Assembly: GCA_018873245.2 (NCBI GenBank)
Contig: JAEMBT020000002.1
Span: forward strand, 8,530,001 to 8,594,000
Origin: Archegozetes longisetosus
Lineage: Eukaryota; Arthropoda; Arachnida; Sarcoptiformes; Trhypochthoniidae
DNA length: 64,000 bases
Reading direction: 5' to 3'
Below the pieces are notes generated by a model. It saw nothing but the letters and a program-made list of their open reading frames with translations. It ran no database searches and was not told where the DNA came from. Positions 1 through 12,300 of the stretch are shown here, piece after piece; within the stretch, counting starts at the first letter, position 1, and each line of letters starts with the position of its first letter. Both the position numbers and the translations under genes were made by a program.

Positions 1-1018
1 CTCGAACTTATGATATGATACAGTATTACCAAAATCAAATTCCATATTAGATTTGGATTACTAGTTTTGATTTTTAATCTCTTTCAAAATTCTATTTAGC
101 ATAATGCCTCATAATTAACTCTTATAATTAATTTAAATATATCTAAATATGTTAAAAATGTGAGCAAAAAATACGTTTTAATACTGTAGATAAAATATGC
201 TGTAAATTACGTATTGTTGAATCTTAAATGTTATGTTAATATATAGTTATCTAAATTATAATTAGTGTTACATTTATCAAGGCGTTTATGTATTACTCAG
301 TCTTCTGTTCTGAGAGAAATTCTTTCCAATCAATAAAATTTTAATTTAATAATAACTTCGCGATATTAAGGTCGATATCGTTCGAAGACTTAATATGATT
401 ATCCTTCCTTTCACAGAACTTTTCCAAAGATTGCTAATTGAATTTTATTGCAGCCATCATTAGATTCTACCCTTAAACCAGTTCAGTACTTAAACAAACT
501 AACACCGAACAATCAATACAATCGACACCATTGTAAAAAATACTAACCAATGATTTAAACTAAATTTTAGCGAATCAATTCTATGAATAATGATTTTATT
601 GTGCTCAGTAATCGAGAAATTTGATCAGAGTTTATGAAGTTTTAAACTAAATTCTAGTTGAACTGAAAGACTCAGAGAAACTCTCAATTAGAAAGACTAG
701 TAATGCATAAATTTGTTTGCTTTAAGCCTGAAACTGTTAACACCAACTGTAACAAATAAATATTTTAGCAATTATTGTAAATTTTCTTAACCTATGAGAT
801 CTCAAACTCTGAAATTACAATTAAAGTTTCTTCACAAGAGATTAAAATTTATATTAATATATCTTGGGTTAAGAAAAACAGTACGATTACTATAACACTA
901 ATGGGCAGCTATTAGTTAAAAATAATGTGGCGATTATTCAAAATCTCGATATATTATAATTTGGTCAAAATGCTATCATTCTTTTGCTGATAAATAGGAC
1001 GTCTGTTGATTTGTTCAT
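1..1018. other. Non-coding, downstream of UNC119
   Basis: AT-rich sequence with stops in all frames and no exon-like stretch that I can recognise. It should contain the 3' UTR of the minus-strand UNC119 gene next to position 1018. I see no tRNA, no repeat array and no transposon end here. Confidence 0.6.
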
Positions 1019-2709
1019 TTAGTGATTATTCAACCCTCCATTATATGCATAATCGGCCTTATTATGCATTATTAAAATGTTATCCACGAAATAGTAACTG
1101 TCAGATCGAGTTTCAAATGGATTGTTTATCATTTCTTCGCCTATTACGCAAACAAACAAATTAAACATTCGATCGATAAATTGAGACCATTAAACGCTTA
1201 CATAGTTCCTGACTTAGTGTAGGGAACTCATAGATATGTTCGCATGTATTTTTGCTGTTCGGAATACAAAAACCAAAGTTAAAATCGAATGTTTTCAGAA
1301 GCTTGTCCCGAAAAAAGTGACGCTCAATCATTCGAAAGTTATTTATTGCTTTGTCGCCAATTCGAAATTCAACTCTGAATTAGCCAAATCACAAAAAGTT
1401 TAAGTTCAACGTTAGTATAGCTTTCAATCAAGTAGCCTTCAAACGACTACATTTAATCAATACATACGTCGCTCCAACTGTTTTAAGTTTCAAGAACTGC
1501 GATGTGAACTGATATCTCACGAATCTGCCAGAATTGGCGTCGATTTCCTCCTCTTCTTGCTCTTTGATATCATCACAATCTTCAGGTGGCGGAGGCTTTA
1601 CTATTTCGAACAGAACTAGTCCAGTCTCCATATCACGTATTTTAAAACGTGTAAACTCAATGTCGTAAATGTTAGCATCAGGTGAACAAAGATAACCTAA
1701 AATAGAATTTCGATAGTACATCAAAAATAGATCTTTCCCACATGAATCTCATTTAGTCTTCATACTGAGTACAAGACAAGTGTTAATAATTAGGGCGATA
1801 ATACACTATAAAATAAATGACTCGTATTAGAGCAACATCTCACTTATATTTAGATTTAGACCTTTTAAAACTGTCTCATAAACTAATTTATTATATTCTA
1901 TATTAAGATCTCTTTCCTAATCACTTGAAACTAGTTTTGAGCAACTATTTGAAAGTTGTCCGACACTTTCATGCTTTCAATGTGATTATGTTTAAACTTA
2001 TTCGAATACTTGTATTTAAACTAAGTATATTATAAACCAATTGATTAATAATTTTTCGTTTTCTGCTAAGTCTGACATAGATAATTACTAGACTTAGTTC
2101 AACTATAATATTTACCATCTCTATGATATTTTAAATTTTGTCACTTATTTGTCACGCTCAAGTGTGCGTAAGTTAAGCCAACTGAATAAAACTAATCGCT
2201 AAATCCAATTAACTTTATTTAAGGCTTCATATCAGTATTGCTTGCAATCTATTTTCGCTAGTTATTAATAACTATTATCGTTGCCAACATTTTATGACTT
2301 GTTATTTCAAAGTTTAGGTATCATCACTTATTGTCTTATCAAGTTCATTCATTTTATTAGAAAACACAAATTCATTCATTTTACTCAAAATAATATTCAT
2401 TCATTTCACTCTAAAAATTGATTAAACCAATGAAGCAATTCATTGATTTTATTTGAGAAGAAATTGACTAAATCAATGAAGAAATTGAATGCAAAATAAA
2501 TAATAATATAATTGTTACAAACCTTTGGTAATCGATGGTAAAAGTATAACATCTTCTGGAGTAATAACTTTTTTATTGATCAATTCTTCTTCAGAAGTGA
2601 ATCGATGCTTATCATTGGGGTTGTCCTTTCGAGTTCGTGATTGTCTCATAAATGACTGCTTTTTGGTTTTATTGGAAACTGATGCGTGTTTTACAGCCGT
2701 TTGACTCAT
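1019..2709 (-). CDS. UNC119: UNC119 lipid-binding chaperone
   Basis: Four exons on the minus strand: 2709-2523, 1696-1468, 1374-1202 and 1140-1019. All phases close and give 236 aa, the usual length for UNC119 (about 240). Seen: an N-terminal ITPEDV-type segment, then [20 protein letters not shown], then the [11 protein letters not shown] block and a C-terminal SDSYYFVDN...[11 protein letters not shown] block, which are the conserved strands of the PDE6-delta-like beta-sandwich. Known of the family: it binds myristoylated N-termini of cargo such as transducin alpha and nephrocystin-3 and releases them at ARL3-GTP, mostly for delivery to cilia. The start at 2709 was chosen because it is the only in-frame ATG giving a family-like N-terminus. 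An acidic insert (EEEEID) in the second exon is lineage-variable. MKS1, another ciliary gene, lies directly upstream on the same strand. Confidence 0.93.
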
Positions 2710-3534
2710 ATCTCATTACAATTTATTTTTATTAATTTGTATTAAATTCAATCTAATTATTACCAAACCAATACTTAATATTATTTTTACTATAAATCAA
2801 TTGATAATAACATTATTATATTATTCTTTAACCAATTCTTATAATATTATAATCAAAATCTGATAAAATATATCTATTATTCAATCAATAAACAAAACAA
2901 TTGATAGAAATCTGATTTTGCAAAAATCGAAATCAATTTAATTTTAGAAACATATAAACAAAACTGAGACTCACTGGTAGTCAAGGAGTTTCAAACCATA
3001 TAAACACTAACGCGCAAAATCCAAATACTATTACGCCTAATCTTTTATCTAAATACGCATTTATCAAACCTTACTTTGCGACAATATTTCATTTAATTTA
3101 TATTAACTCCACTAGTAGATGTTAATCAACTGATTAATTCTATCGATCGATGTGTACCTTTTTTACCAAAAACTTCGCTAAACTATGTTTATTCATAAAC
3201 GCTTACATATCATTAATACAAGAGTTTTAAGGCTTTTCGAAAAACTTTTTATAGTTAATAAATTGTAAAATTTACGTATCATTTGTTTTTATTATTCAAA
3301 CATATCAATTATTAAATAAGACAATTATGTGCTCGACTAGACTAAGGTTTCAAATATGTTCTTATTTACTGTACAATTATTTTGTTCTGCATTCGATGAA
3401 TAGATAATCGATATGATAGCTCTTGTTTATTAGAACCACAAATACTTCAGATTAACGGGTTTAGAACTTATTATTTACTTTTCAATATTCTTGATTTTAA
3501 ACAATTATTACAGGCTAGTGTGTGGTACACTTCA
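2710..3534. other. Spacer between UNC119 and MKS1
   Basis: About 0.8 kb of AT-rich DNA between the UNC119 start codon and the MKS1 stop codon, both genes being on the minus strand. It must hold the UNC119 promoter and 5' UTR and the MKS1 3' UTR. No other coding signal or repeat was seen. Confidence 0.6.
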
Positions 3535-4767
3535 TTAACTCATGTCAGATTTGTTTATTTCATCTCTCAGGTAGTTCATTCGCTTTTTTGCTCTTTCAAA
3601 CGCATAAATAACTGATAATATGTTTTGTTGCATCGACGAAAACGATAAACTCTGCATTTTTTCATCGTTTCGTTCTATAAGTTGAGGACACCTGAAAAAT
3701 ATCATTTCAATCGATTGAAGATTATTTTAATTTCATTATTTCTCTCAGACTTATAATTGAAATGAAGGTTCAATTACTCAGTTTGCATGAGAACATTCAA
3801 AGTGACATCAACAGAACCACTCGATTCAAATTGCAATCCGTAATTGTTTAGACATTTATCCTACAACAGTTCAAAAACATAATGTTATATGCAATCAAAA
3901 TCAAAATACTTATAACTTATACGAAGCATAGTTAGGACAAAACTTACAAAGACGGACAACTATTCTTATGAGGAATGTTTTCGAGAAGTGGTGAAGAACC
4001 GATAAAAAATTGTTTGAGTCTATCGATTGGGTTATTGGCAGTGGGTTTCCATGTATTGATTGTCAGAGAATATCGACCTAACCTCTTTGGGAGTTCAACA
4101 AAACCATAGCTTTCAAATATGAAACGATTCCAAGAATCAAACGATAATACTTTCAAATAAAGAAGAGGCCACTTATCCATTAAAATATTTTGGTCCTTGT
4201 ATTTAATTTGAGTTTCAAATGGTGTTGAAAAGAAAGCGGAATCAGATTTATTTATTAGACATTTTTGAGTAGTGCCATAAAAATAGGAGTGATTTGTATT
4301 ATTAAGAAAAGTCCAATTTTCGTTGGCTTCTATGTAGAAACAAACGCATAAATTCCAACATTCGAAGTCATTGCCACAAACTGCTCATTAGAAATATATA
4401 ACTTTACAATTGAGTAAATGCTATAATACTGCTTCAATTATTCAACTACCCATAAAAAACAATAGGAAATAAGCTTAGCAATCTTAGGATTGTTTCTAAT
4501 GAATTCTCGTTTCAAACTAATTATTCACTTATTTCTCAAACTTGTAATTATGTAAACTTAAGCCTCATTAGAAAATTGAAAATCTAGTGTCGAATGTACC
4601 AAACAAATAGTATTGAACAACTCAACAAACTTTAAAGTAAGCGTAAGATCAAGTAATAAAACTGTCAAACATTCAATCAAAAACAACTTTGGTGCTCATT
4701 AACTATTCAATAATCTCTTACCGATTTCTCCATTGATTTGCATAACATTCTCAGTAAGAACCGGTTC
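3535..4767 (-). CDS. MKS1: Meckel syndrome protein 1 (MKS1), C-terminal part; B9 domain
   Basis: Four exons are visible: 4767-4722 (46 nt), 4380-3948, 3860-3778 and 3691-3535, ending at TAA. They encode the end of the region before the B9 domain (GEIVCGNDFE), the B9 beta-sandwich (PLLYLKVLSFDSWNRFIFES, YGFVELP, LTINTWKP, FFIGSS, YGLQFESSGSV) and the C-terminal helical tail (SMQQNILSVIYAFERAKKRM). Known: MKS1 belongs to the ciliary transition-zone B9 complex with B9D1, B9D2 and tectonics. The N-terminal half (about 250 residues in vertebrates) was not found on this strand upstream, so the model is partial at its 5' end. The junction 3948/3860 does not close: the donor leaves phase 2 while the next exon opens in phase 0, so one base seems to be missing near the TTT at 3948-3950. 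A transposon-like element lies 58 bp upstream of the first visible exon. Confidence 0.85.
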
Positions 4768-4825
4768 CTAGTCAGTCAAATTTCAAGTTTAAATTAGTTA
4801 TAAAAATTATTGTTTTATGTTATAT

Positions 4826-5067
4826 CCAGTGGCGAAACCAGAAACTTCCCATGTGGGTCACCGATCGTATGACTCGATACATATCTCCCCTATTGAAACC
4901 TATTGTTTTAGTTTTAAATTTTAATTATCATATGCTTTTACTTTATTTTGAAGTAATTACAACAAATTTTAAATCTTCATATCCAAAGATAGGAATCAAG
5001 TTAGCCAGATTTTAGTTGGGGGGCAACAATCATTGTGACCCTTGGCCCCTACTGGCCTCACCACTGG
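4826..5067. mobile_element. MITE with CCAGTGGYGA termini, hAT-like
   Basis: A 242-bp segment bounded by imperfect inverted termini: CCAGTGGCGAAACCAG on the left and, read from the right on the other strand, CCAGTGGTGAGGCCAG (13 of 16 identical). It is richer in G runs than its surroundings and has no ORF. Termini of the CAGTGGCG type are common in non-autonomous hAT-like elements. I could not find a clean 8-bp target duplication, so the superfamily is inferred. It sits in or just upstream of MKS1. Confidence 0.6.
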
Positions 5068-7817
5068 TTATTTCTTAAGAATTACTACCATTTTATTGTG
5101 ATATTCCAGTTTGAATTAATTTTTATTCATTCCATATTTATTAATAAGTGTTGAGAATCGATAAAACCAATTGAAAACTGACGTAAACATCAGTGACTTA
5201 TGACAGATAGAGCGAAACACATTTAGCACTTGTTTTAGGATATATGAAAGACTTTGAGCTATTAATTGTAAGTTAAGGTCAAACACAAAGAGTCAATAAG
5301 AAAAGTAAGTGAAATATTAGTGACTAAAATAGAGCAAAGGGTGGGACAGGTCTGCAAATGATTATGTGATTAGGAATTAAGAGAGAAAAGTATGCCTACA
5401 AATAGAAGATCAATCCATGAAATACGGAATAATAATTTTCATTAAAGACATGCGCAATACCTTAATAAGACTTCAACTCTAACTCACGCCATTTAATACA
5501 TGATTAACACTATTATTACTCTAATTTAATTGTTTTAATTCCTTTGATTATCCAATTTATTATCATATTCTCCAATCGATCGCCCACTCATCTCATCTGC
5601 AGAACAGTTTTTGGACAGATTTGAATCTATCAAATGTCTAATAAGTGTTATGAAAATGTGTTATTTTTTATCAGAATTAGTGCAAATTATATGAACTCAA
5701 TGAAAATGTTATTTTATTTTTATCATAAGTCATGAGTTCATTATTTTATCAAATAATGCAGTTCCCAATGACTATTATTTTTGACACTAAACTCTATTAA
5801 GTAATATCTCTATTGTTTTATTTCATTATTATTATTATTATTTCTTTTATAGCAATTTTGTTCACTTGATTGCTATTCATATGAATTTAAAGACATTATC
5901 GATTTTTAATAACTACTGATTAAGTCGTTTTGGATTTTATTGATTAAGAATCGAATTGCAACACAATTTAATCACTTATTGATGACTGAATTGATTTGGA
6001 TCTAAATTCGATATTAATATTATTGATATAATGAACAGCAAATTATTATATGAACGGTAAGTCAATTATTTTTTTGTATATTTTAATCACAATTTTTCAC
6101 AATTTTTACTCATATTCTGCTTAACTTTAATCGAAGATAAGAACTCAAAGTCATGAAAAGCCATTTGATTTGTATGAATGCAAACAAATAGTTTCATATG
6201 TTATCTAAAATTATATCAAATATGATATAAATTGCACGTAGATGCAGTTTACTGGTATCTGAACGTGTGAAATAAAATGGATTTCAGCAAATTTTAACAT
6301 TTTCTTTAGTAAATTATTTCATATTTATCGATGAAAAAATTGCGAAATACTAGCCTCAAGTCTAATATTACAAAATCTCATTTTGTCATTGAATTTATTT
6401 ATTTACATATTGATTAACAGGTCGATTGTGTTTCTAGAGCTCATTTAGTTTTAGTTTTGTTCAATTTTGTTTTTCGTTTTGTTTTTTACGCGTTCAAATT
6501 AATCAAATATACATTGAAAATAGCAGTGTGTAGCTCATATCTGTTCCAAATGATTTATGAAAAGTAGTAAAATTGTTTTACATTTTAGAAGTTTATCAAA
6601 ATGACACAGAATTTATTTTTGAGACTATTTGTTTGATCCTTGAATTAAATTCTAAAGATTTATGGCCGATATGAGCAGAAAATGCACGTTTGAAATAAAC
6701 TTGATTTTCAATAGTCATCCAAATCATTGATTAGTTTCGAAATTGAATATTCAATGCAGTGGATCTTTTGAATGAATAAATCAAACACTTTTATACCAAA
6801 TTTTCACTGAAAACTTGCGTAACGATCAGAAACGAGTCTGATATACCCATATTGAACAATTACGAGAGTCGATTCATTGGTTCAAGTTATTTCTTGTAAT
6901 TAGTTTCAACCTAGTCGAGTCTTATTGGTTTCGATTTTTCACTCTTGAGTTGAATTGCCTGATCCGTGACTTTAATAGATTTTTAATCACTTGCAGAAAA
7001 GTCGCGAAAAAGCGAATAGAAACAATTGTTGTATTTTGAGTAAAGGTAGAAAGAGAAATGGCAAGTTATAAATGTTTGTTAAACTACTAAATATTTTATA
7101 TAATAGTTTTCCATTATTGATAAAATCATTTTCGTGACTAATGAATGAAATGAAAATTTTTCTTTCAACTACTTAGTTATGGATTGTTTCTGGTATACAT
7201 TCAAAATAGTTATTTCGAACTTTAATCAACTGTTAGCGCAACTACTGTATATCGAGAATCAAATTTTATTTAAAATGTCTCATGTTTGAAGCACACAATT
7301 CATAAAGTGTTTTTTTTATAGTAATGACTAATCTATACTGAAGCTGATATTTTATAAATTTTGAGTTGAAATTTTCAAAAAGCCCTTACATAATGTCACA
7401 TAACTAGTCTCTTGAGTGTAGGAATTGAGATATGGTTCAAACCTATCTGCTATTTGCGGATATTTGCAGAATTGAGACTTTTTCGAACCAATTAATTAAT
7501 GACTGGATAATTTGTATTTTGAAATTTGATTACTAATGAGATTGGCTAGTCCGAACATTAAGTGATAACAAGTTTATACTCGTGCTGATCGAAATATTGT
7601 TAACATTTTGATATTTTTCAGTCTGAAAGTTGAGCCAATTATTTTCACAAAACCTGATTCCCTCTTAAAGTTAAGCATTTCATTAACAGTTCTGTCATGA
7701 AAAACAGGTAATGCATGAGATGGTAATGAGTGTCATGTACTCTGTAGCCATCTATTATCTAGAATATTGAATGTTTGTGAGCCTAAACTTCGATTGAACC
7801 TAACAAATAACATGTTG

Positions 7818-7962
7818 TACAGTAAAACATCTCTAACTTCGATACGCACTTAAGTGGTTTTGAAAACTAATATAAATAATAGCATAGAAAAAGATAACTA
7901 AAAGGCTATGAATTTTTGAGAAGCGCTTAACTACAGGTTGAAGTAAGGGAGGTTTAACTGTA
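7818..7962. mobile_element. TACAGTAAAA MITE, copy 1 (mariner-like)
   Basis: A 145-bp segment starting TACAGTAAAACATCTCTAAC and ending, read from the other strand, TACAGTTAAACCTCCCTTAC. Both arms continue into a shared CTTAAGTGGTTTTGAAAA-type block, so the inverted repeats are about 50 bp and imperfect. Two more copies of the same layout are at 49479-49619 and 54900-55037. The TA at both ends fits a TA target duplication of the Tc1/mariner type. Confidence 0.7.
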
Positions 7963-9263
7963 GGAGAAGGTTTAGGTAGTATTGATGATAGTATGAGAGG
8001 CAGTGTGTTTGCGTGTTTAGTGACCTTCGCGTCGAGCCGTAGAATGTTGGACGTTTGTCAGTCCCCACTATGGAAGAGTAAAAATGGACTGTTCTGTGAT
8101 GTCAAACCTGTGACACATCTCTAAGGCTTAATAGTTAGTTCATTGACTCTGTTGCTGTGCAAGCCTTGAAGGCAGGGAACTGTAGAACAGGATTGTATAA
8201 AAGCAAGACTACCTGAAGCCTAAGAATTGGATTTTATACCACATTTTCTTTGAAGTAGTAGTAGTGGTACTCTTTATCTCAACCTTCTCCTTCTTCCCCG
8301 CTTTACTCGCCCTAAACTGAATTTAGTCTATCCTCGTATGCCTTATATGCTGGAAGTAATACTGGTGTATATACTCCTAATGTAATTTTAGACGCAGTCA
8401 TAACTCGGAGACCCCTTACAAACAATAATAAACTTGTCCTTATTTTTGCCCTATAGTTACCACTACTGGCACTGCTTTGCAAATGCTATGCCTAAGCGTT
8501 CGTCTCACTTATAGCTGTGTCGAGTCAGAGAAACTATTTTAAACTATCCCAACGCTGGTTGTGATCTCAAGAAGTGATGTGTTTCTTTACATATGAGTGA
8601 GACCTATATTTTAGGCATTCGGACTATTTTTGCCTTATAACCATTCTTTTATTATTCTCTACTTCTCTCTCGTCTCGTCTCGTCTAATCCGTTAATTGAA
8701 CGGACATTTTATTTTAATTTGATTGAATCTACTCGAGTTCGACTCAATCTACTCACTACCACCTCATCCATATATTGATTGATTTGCCTAAAATATAGGA
8801 AATACCAAATAATTGAATTGAAATTTCGACCATATATTCACTTCGTACTCAAATTAATTCGAGTAAATACTCGCTCACTTTATTATCTCACTCTTCAGTC
8901 TTCTCACACTTTGACCTCTTATGACATGAACTATTTATTGGAAATTAGTGGATAACTAAATTTGATTACTTGAACGTTGAATGGGATTTAAACGGCAATT
9001 AACTATTGTTGAGCAGATTGTTGAAAATTTACGTTTAAGAAGAAAATGAAATCTAACACACGATATGTTTCACGCCATTCAATCGGATTTAATGTGACGG
9101 CAAATTTAAACAAAAGTGTTATACAATCGATAGTTATTAGGAATGATTAGTAAATCTAATAATACTAATAATAGAGTAGATTATCGAAACTGAAATTTGT
9201 TGATATGTAATGAAACGGCCTTAAGTGCGATGAGTTGTGGTTAGGCTGTTATCTAAATCTGTA

Positions 9264-9338
9264 ATATATTAGTATAAATACTATTAGTATAAAATACTAT
9301 TAGTATAACCACTATTAGTATTACTACTATTAGTGTAA
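9264..9338. repeat. Short tandem array, ACTATTAGTATA unit
   Basis: Five to six degenerate copies of a 12-16 bp unit with core ACTATTAGTATA lie end to end, ending about 40 bp before the predicted SMRTER start codon. They would fall in its 5' UTR or promoter. Copies differ by one to three bases and spacing. Confidence 0.7.
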
Positions 9339-9375
9339 CTTGTATTAGAAATAACTAAATAATAAGAGCTGTAAT

Positions 9376-12300
9376 ATGCGTAATGAATCTCTGATACCAC
9401 CTTCAGCTCAGTTCTACTCTCAACAAATGTATTCCGAAAGGTTTGTTTGATAGCCTTTATTTTTTGTTTTTGTGATTTTTATTTTTGTCTTCCTCTCTCG
9501 ATTCTGTTTTAAAATGATTTTGAACGCAAATCTCAGCTATAGTTGTGGTGAGAGTTGTAGGAAAAAGTGTGTTTAATAATGTAATTAGCAGATTATTAAG
9601 TCAGATTTTGATGGAGTATGTTGGTAGCTATTAAATTGAACAATTAACTATACGCAGAGACATAAACATAAAGCTAAAGATAGAATTAGTGAAAATGCGT
9701 TTCAGAAGTAGTTTTGGTTTAATGTTTTTCAATGTTTTGGATATATTGAATACCAGTTACGCTAAGGCCATTTGAAATGCTACATAGCTAGTCTACTTAT
9801 CCCCTTCTCTCTACTGTTTACGAAAACATTGTTATAATTAGTGTTATGCCAGAACTCGTCCCATAACTTGTGTCATAACTTGGCCCATAAGAATGAAAAT
9901 GAAAATTAGATTTTTAGTTGTAAAAAACATAATCTTTACTGTAAATTAACTGTTATAATGATTGCGGTATCGCAGACCCAATTGCAAACTTATGCCAAAA
10001 TGGCCTGACGGCTGACGGCCTTGGAATCAATTTGGCTTTATATTCATATAGAGCTGTATTTTCTTCACTTTACCCTAAGCTCTAACTCTACACAAAAGAA
10101 TTCCTCTTCACTCGCTTCATATTTTTATTTGCTTCCATTTTTCCTTTTATTTTCTTATTTGAAAATCCTTCTAATTGATCCTTACCTTCCTCTCATTACT
10201 TTGACTATCTTTGTTTAGATTTACCTGTTTTTCACTTTGTTCTACTCAGACATTCAACCGAATGCTTGACAAAATTGCTTTCAAATTCATTTCGTTACGA
10301 TCTCATGCAACTCAATGTATTTTAGTTTTTAAGCTGTTTTTACTTTGAAAATGACAGACTGAACTATAGATTTTGTCTGGTTCCTATCATTTATTTTTTA
10401 ATATATTTATAGGTATATTATATCTGATTATATTTGCTATTAGCAATCGATGAACACTTTTCTCAATTATTTATGCAACTAAATCATAGATTTGATGCTA
10501 AATTTGTTAATATAATCTCAGTTTTTCATAATACACATCATTTCAATGACGACACGACACAAGAGGTCAAAGACATATTTTTGTCAATTCATCACAACTT
10601 TTGAAACCAGAGTTCAACTGTTTTCGTTGAAAACGTTGATATTCGTATTTTATTTTTAAATTTATTGCTTGTTAATAGACTTTTGACTCACATATTCTCA
10701 ATATCTCATATTCTGTCAAATTGAAACCGTTTGTTTATGTAAGTATGAGTCGAAATATCAGTCTTAGAACCAATTGAAGATTTGTCCAAATGTCTGACAG
10801 TGTTGCGATAAAGTAAGCTTAAAAATAATTGTGACATAGTTTGATAAAGACACTTAACTCCATATTGGAATAAGTAAAAATGATTTGTCTGTGTGTACAA
10901 TTTCAACAATGATTTGACTCTCAAAGTTTGGACATCCATAATAATTGCCTTAAGCAGATTCGTGAGTCATGCAAATCGACAAAAACATACTGAAAGCAAC
11001 GTTTTTCTAACGCTTATGAGTAGTATTATAGAGATTACGATGTGTTAAATGAAGACAATAAGACAATGGATGCCACGAGTGAAATGTTTTCAGTTCTGAA
11101 ACCGAAAAACCGGAACTTGAAAGAAATATTATGTAACTAAAAAGTGGTGGCATTTTAGGAAAACACGTCATATTGGCTTAGCTGTAGTGAAATGAAAATG
11201 TGTAGATTTATATGCAATTTGCGTTAAACAGTCAAACATGATTTCAGACCTTTTCGAGTCTGGTTTCAAGTCTCCTATACCTGTCTCCCCTACAGTTGCG
11301 TTATAGTACTAACCAGTCAATAGATAGTACTGTAAAAGTATAATTTCCCATCTATTGATTATGTTTAGGTGAGTCTATGTAGAGGTGGGTCTGTACACAC
11401 TCGGTGTGTTAGTTTAGGCATCTATTGAACAAGGCAACTCTATACTACAACCAGTTTCTAATCATTCTTATTCAAGGTTGATTCTCAATGAGGACAACGC
11501 CATTCATTTGACTCTTTATATGATGAAAACTCTCACTTTTCTTCTACCTGCCAATAAGCAAAATGTATCTTACTACTTTCCATATTTCTATTCTTGAACT
11601 CTTCCCATTTCTTCTTCTTCTGTCTTATTTTTCTTTATTCCTGCTTTCTAGTTTTGCCCCTTCTTTTTGTCTTTTATTGCACTAAAAACAAATATAAACT
11701 CTTTAGACAGTTTATCTGAAAATGCATAAAAATCGCTCTCCAATTAATATATTTGAACTTTTCTCGAGTACATAATAAACACACTTATGGTGATAAAGAA
11801 TTGATTAATAAATATTCAATGCACATATCTTTGACTTTGATTAACGAATGTCTCATATCATTTTTGCATCGAACTGACTAAATAAAAACGCCAAATTTGA
11901 ATGCAATTTCCGTCTATTCAATATGAATAACTGTTCAAATCTGATACCGATAGGTCTCTACATGAAACGAGTGGTAGTTATCTACAGAAGCGTCATTCGG
12001 ATCACTTAAGTCCGCCAACGATTCCCGGGACTCGAGTATATCCCTATCCGGGAACAACACAAGAACCAGTTCGTAATTCGTACCATCACTCTGGTGGACA
12101 TTCTGCTACGTTAGCGCACCACATACCCCCTATATATCTTGGAGCTAATAGTCCGCATTCGGCAGCTGTAGGACTGCAACCATACAGAGAGAGCAACTAT
12201 CCTGTAATTATTACACTAAATTACTTTATATCTACTTCTCATTCCATTAACTTATATCTTTATCTAATCTTATCGAGGCTTTCATATAGTTTTGAAATCT

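Larger units (their letters stand above)
5068..9375. other. Long non-coding spacer upstream of SMRTER
   Basis: About 4.3 kb without a convincing exon on either strand. It should hold the promoter and 5' UTR of SMRTER and may hide short 5' exons of MKS1, which I looked for but could not identify. It contains one small inverted-repeat element (7818-7962) and a short tandem array just before the SMRTER start (9264-9338). A slightly more GC-rich patch at about 7980-8500 has no ORF. Confidence 0.55.

Noticed and set aside
8080..8210. tRNA-like or SINE-like patch (GGCTTAATAGTTAGTTCATTGA)
   Set aside because: No B-box, no cloverleaf and no tail; the resemblance is too weak.
10021..10218. Open frame of 65 aa in SMRTER intron 1
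   Set aside because: Hydrophobic, Leu/Phe/Ser-rich translation of AT/CT-rich DNA, no family signal and no splice context.
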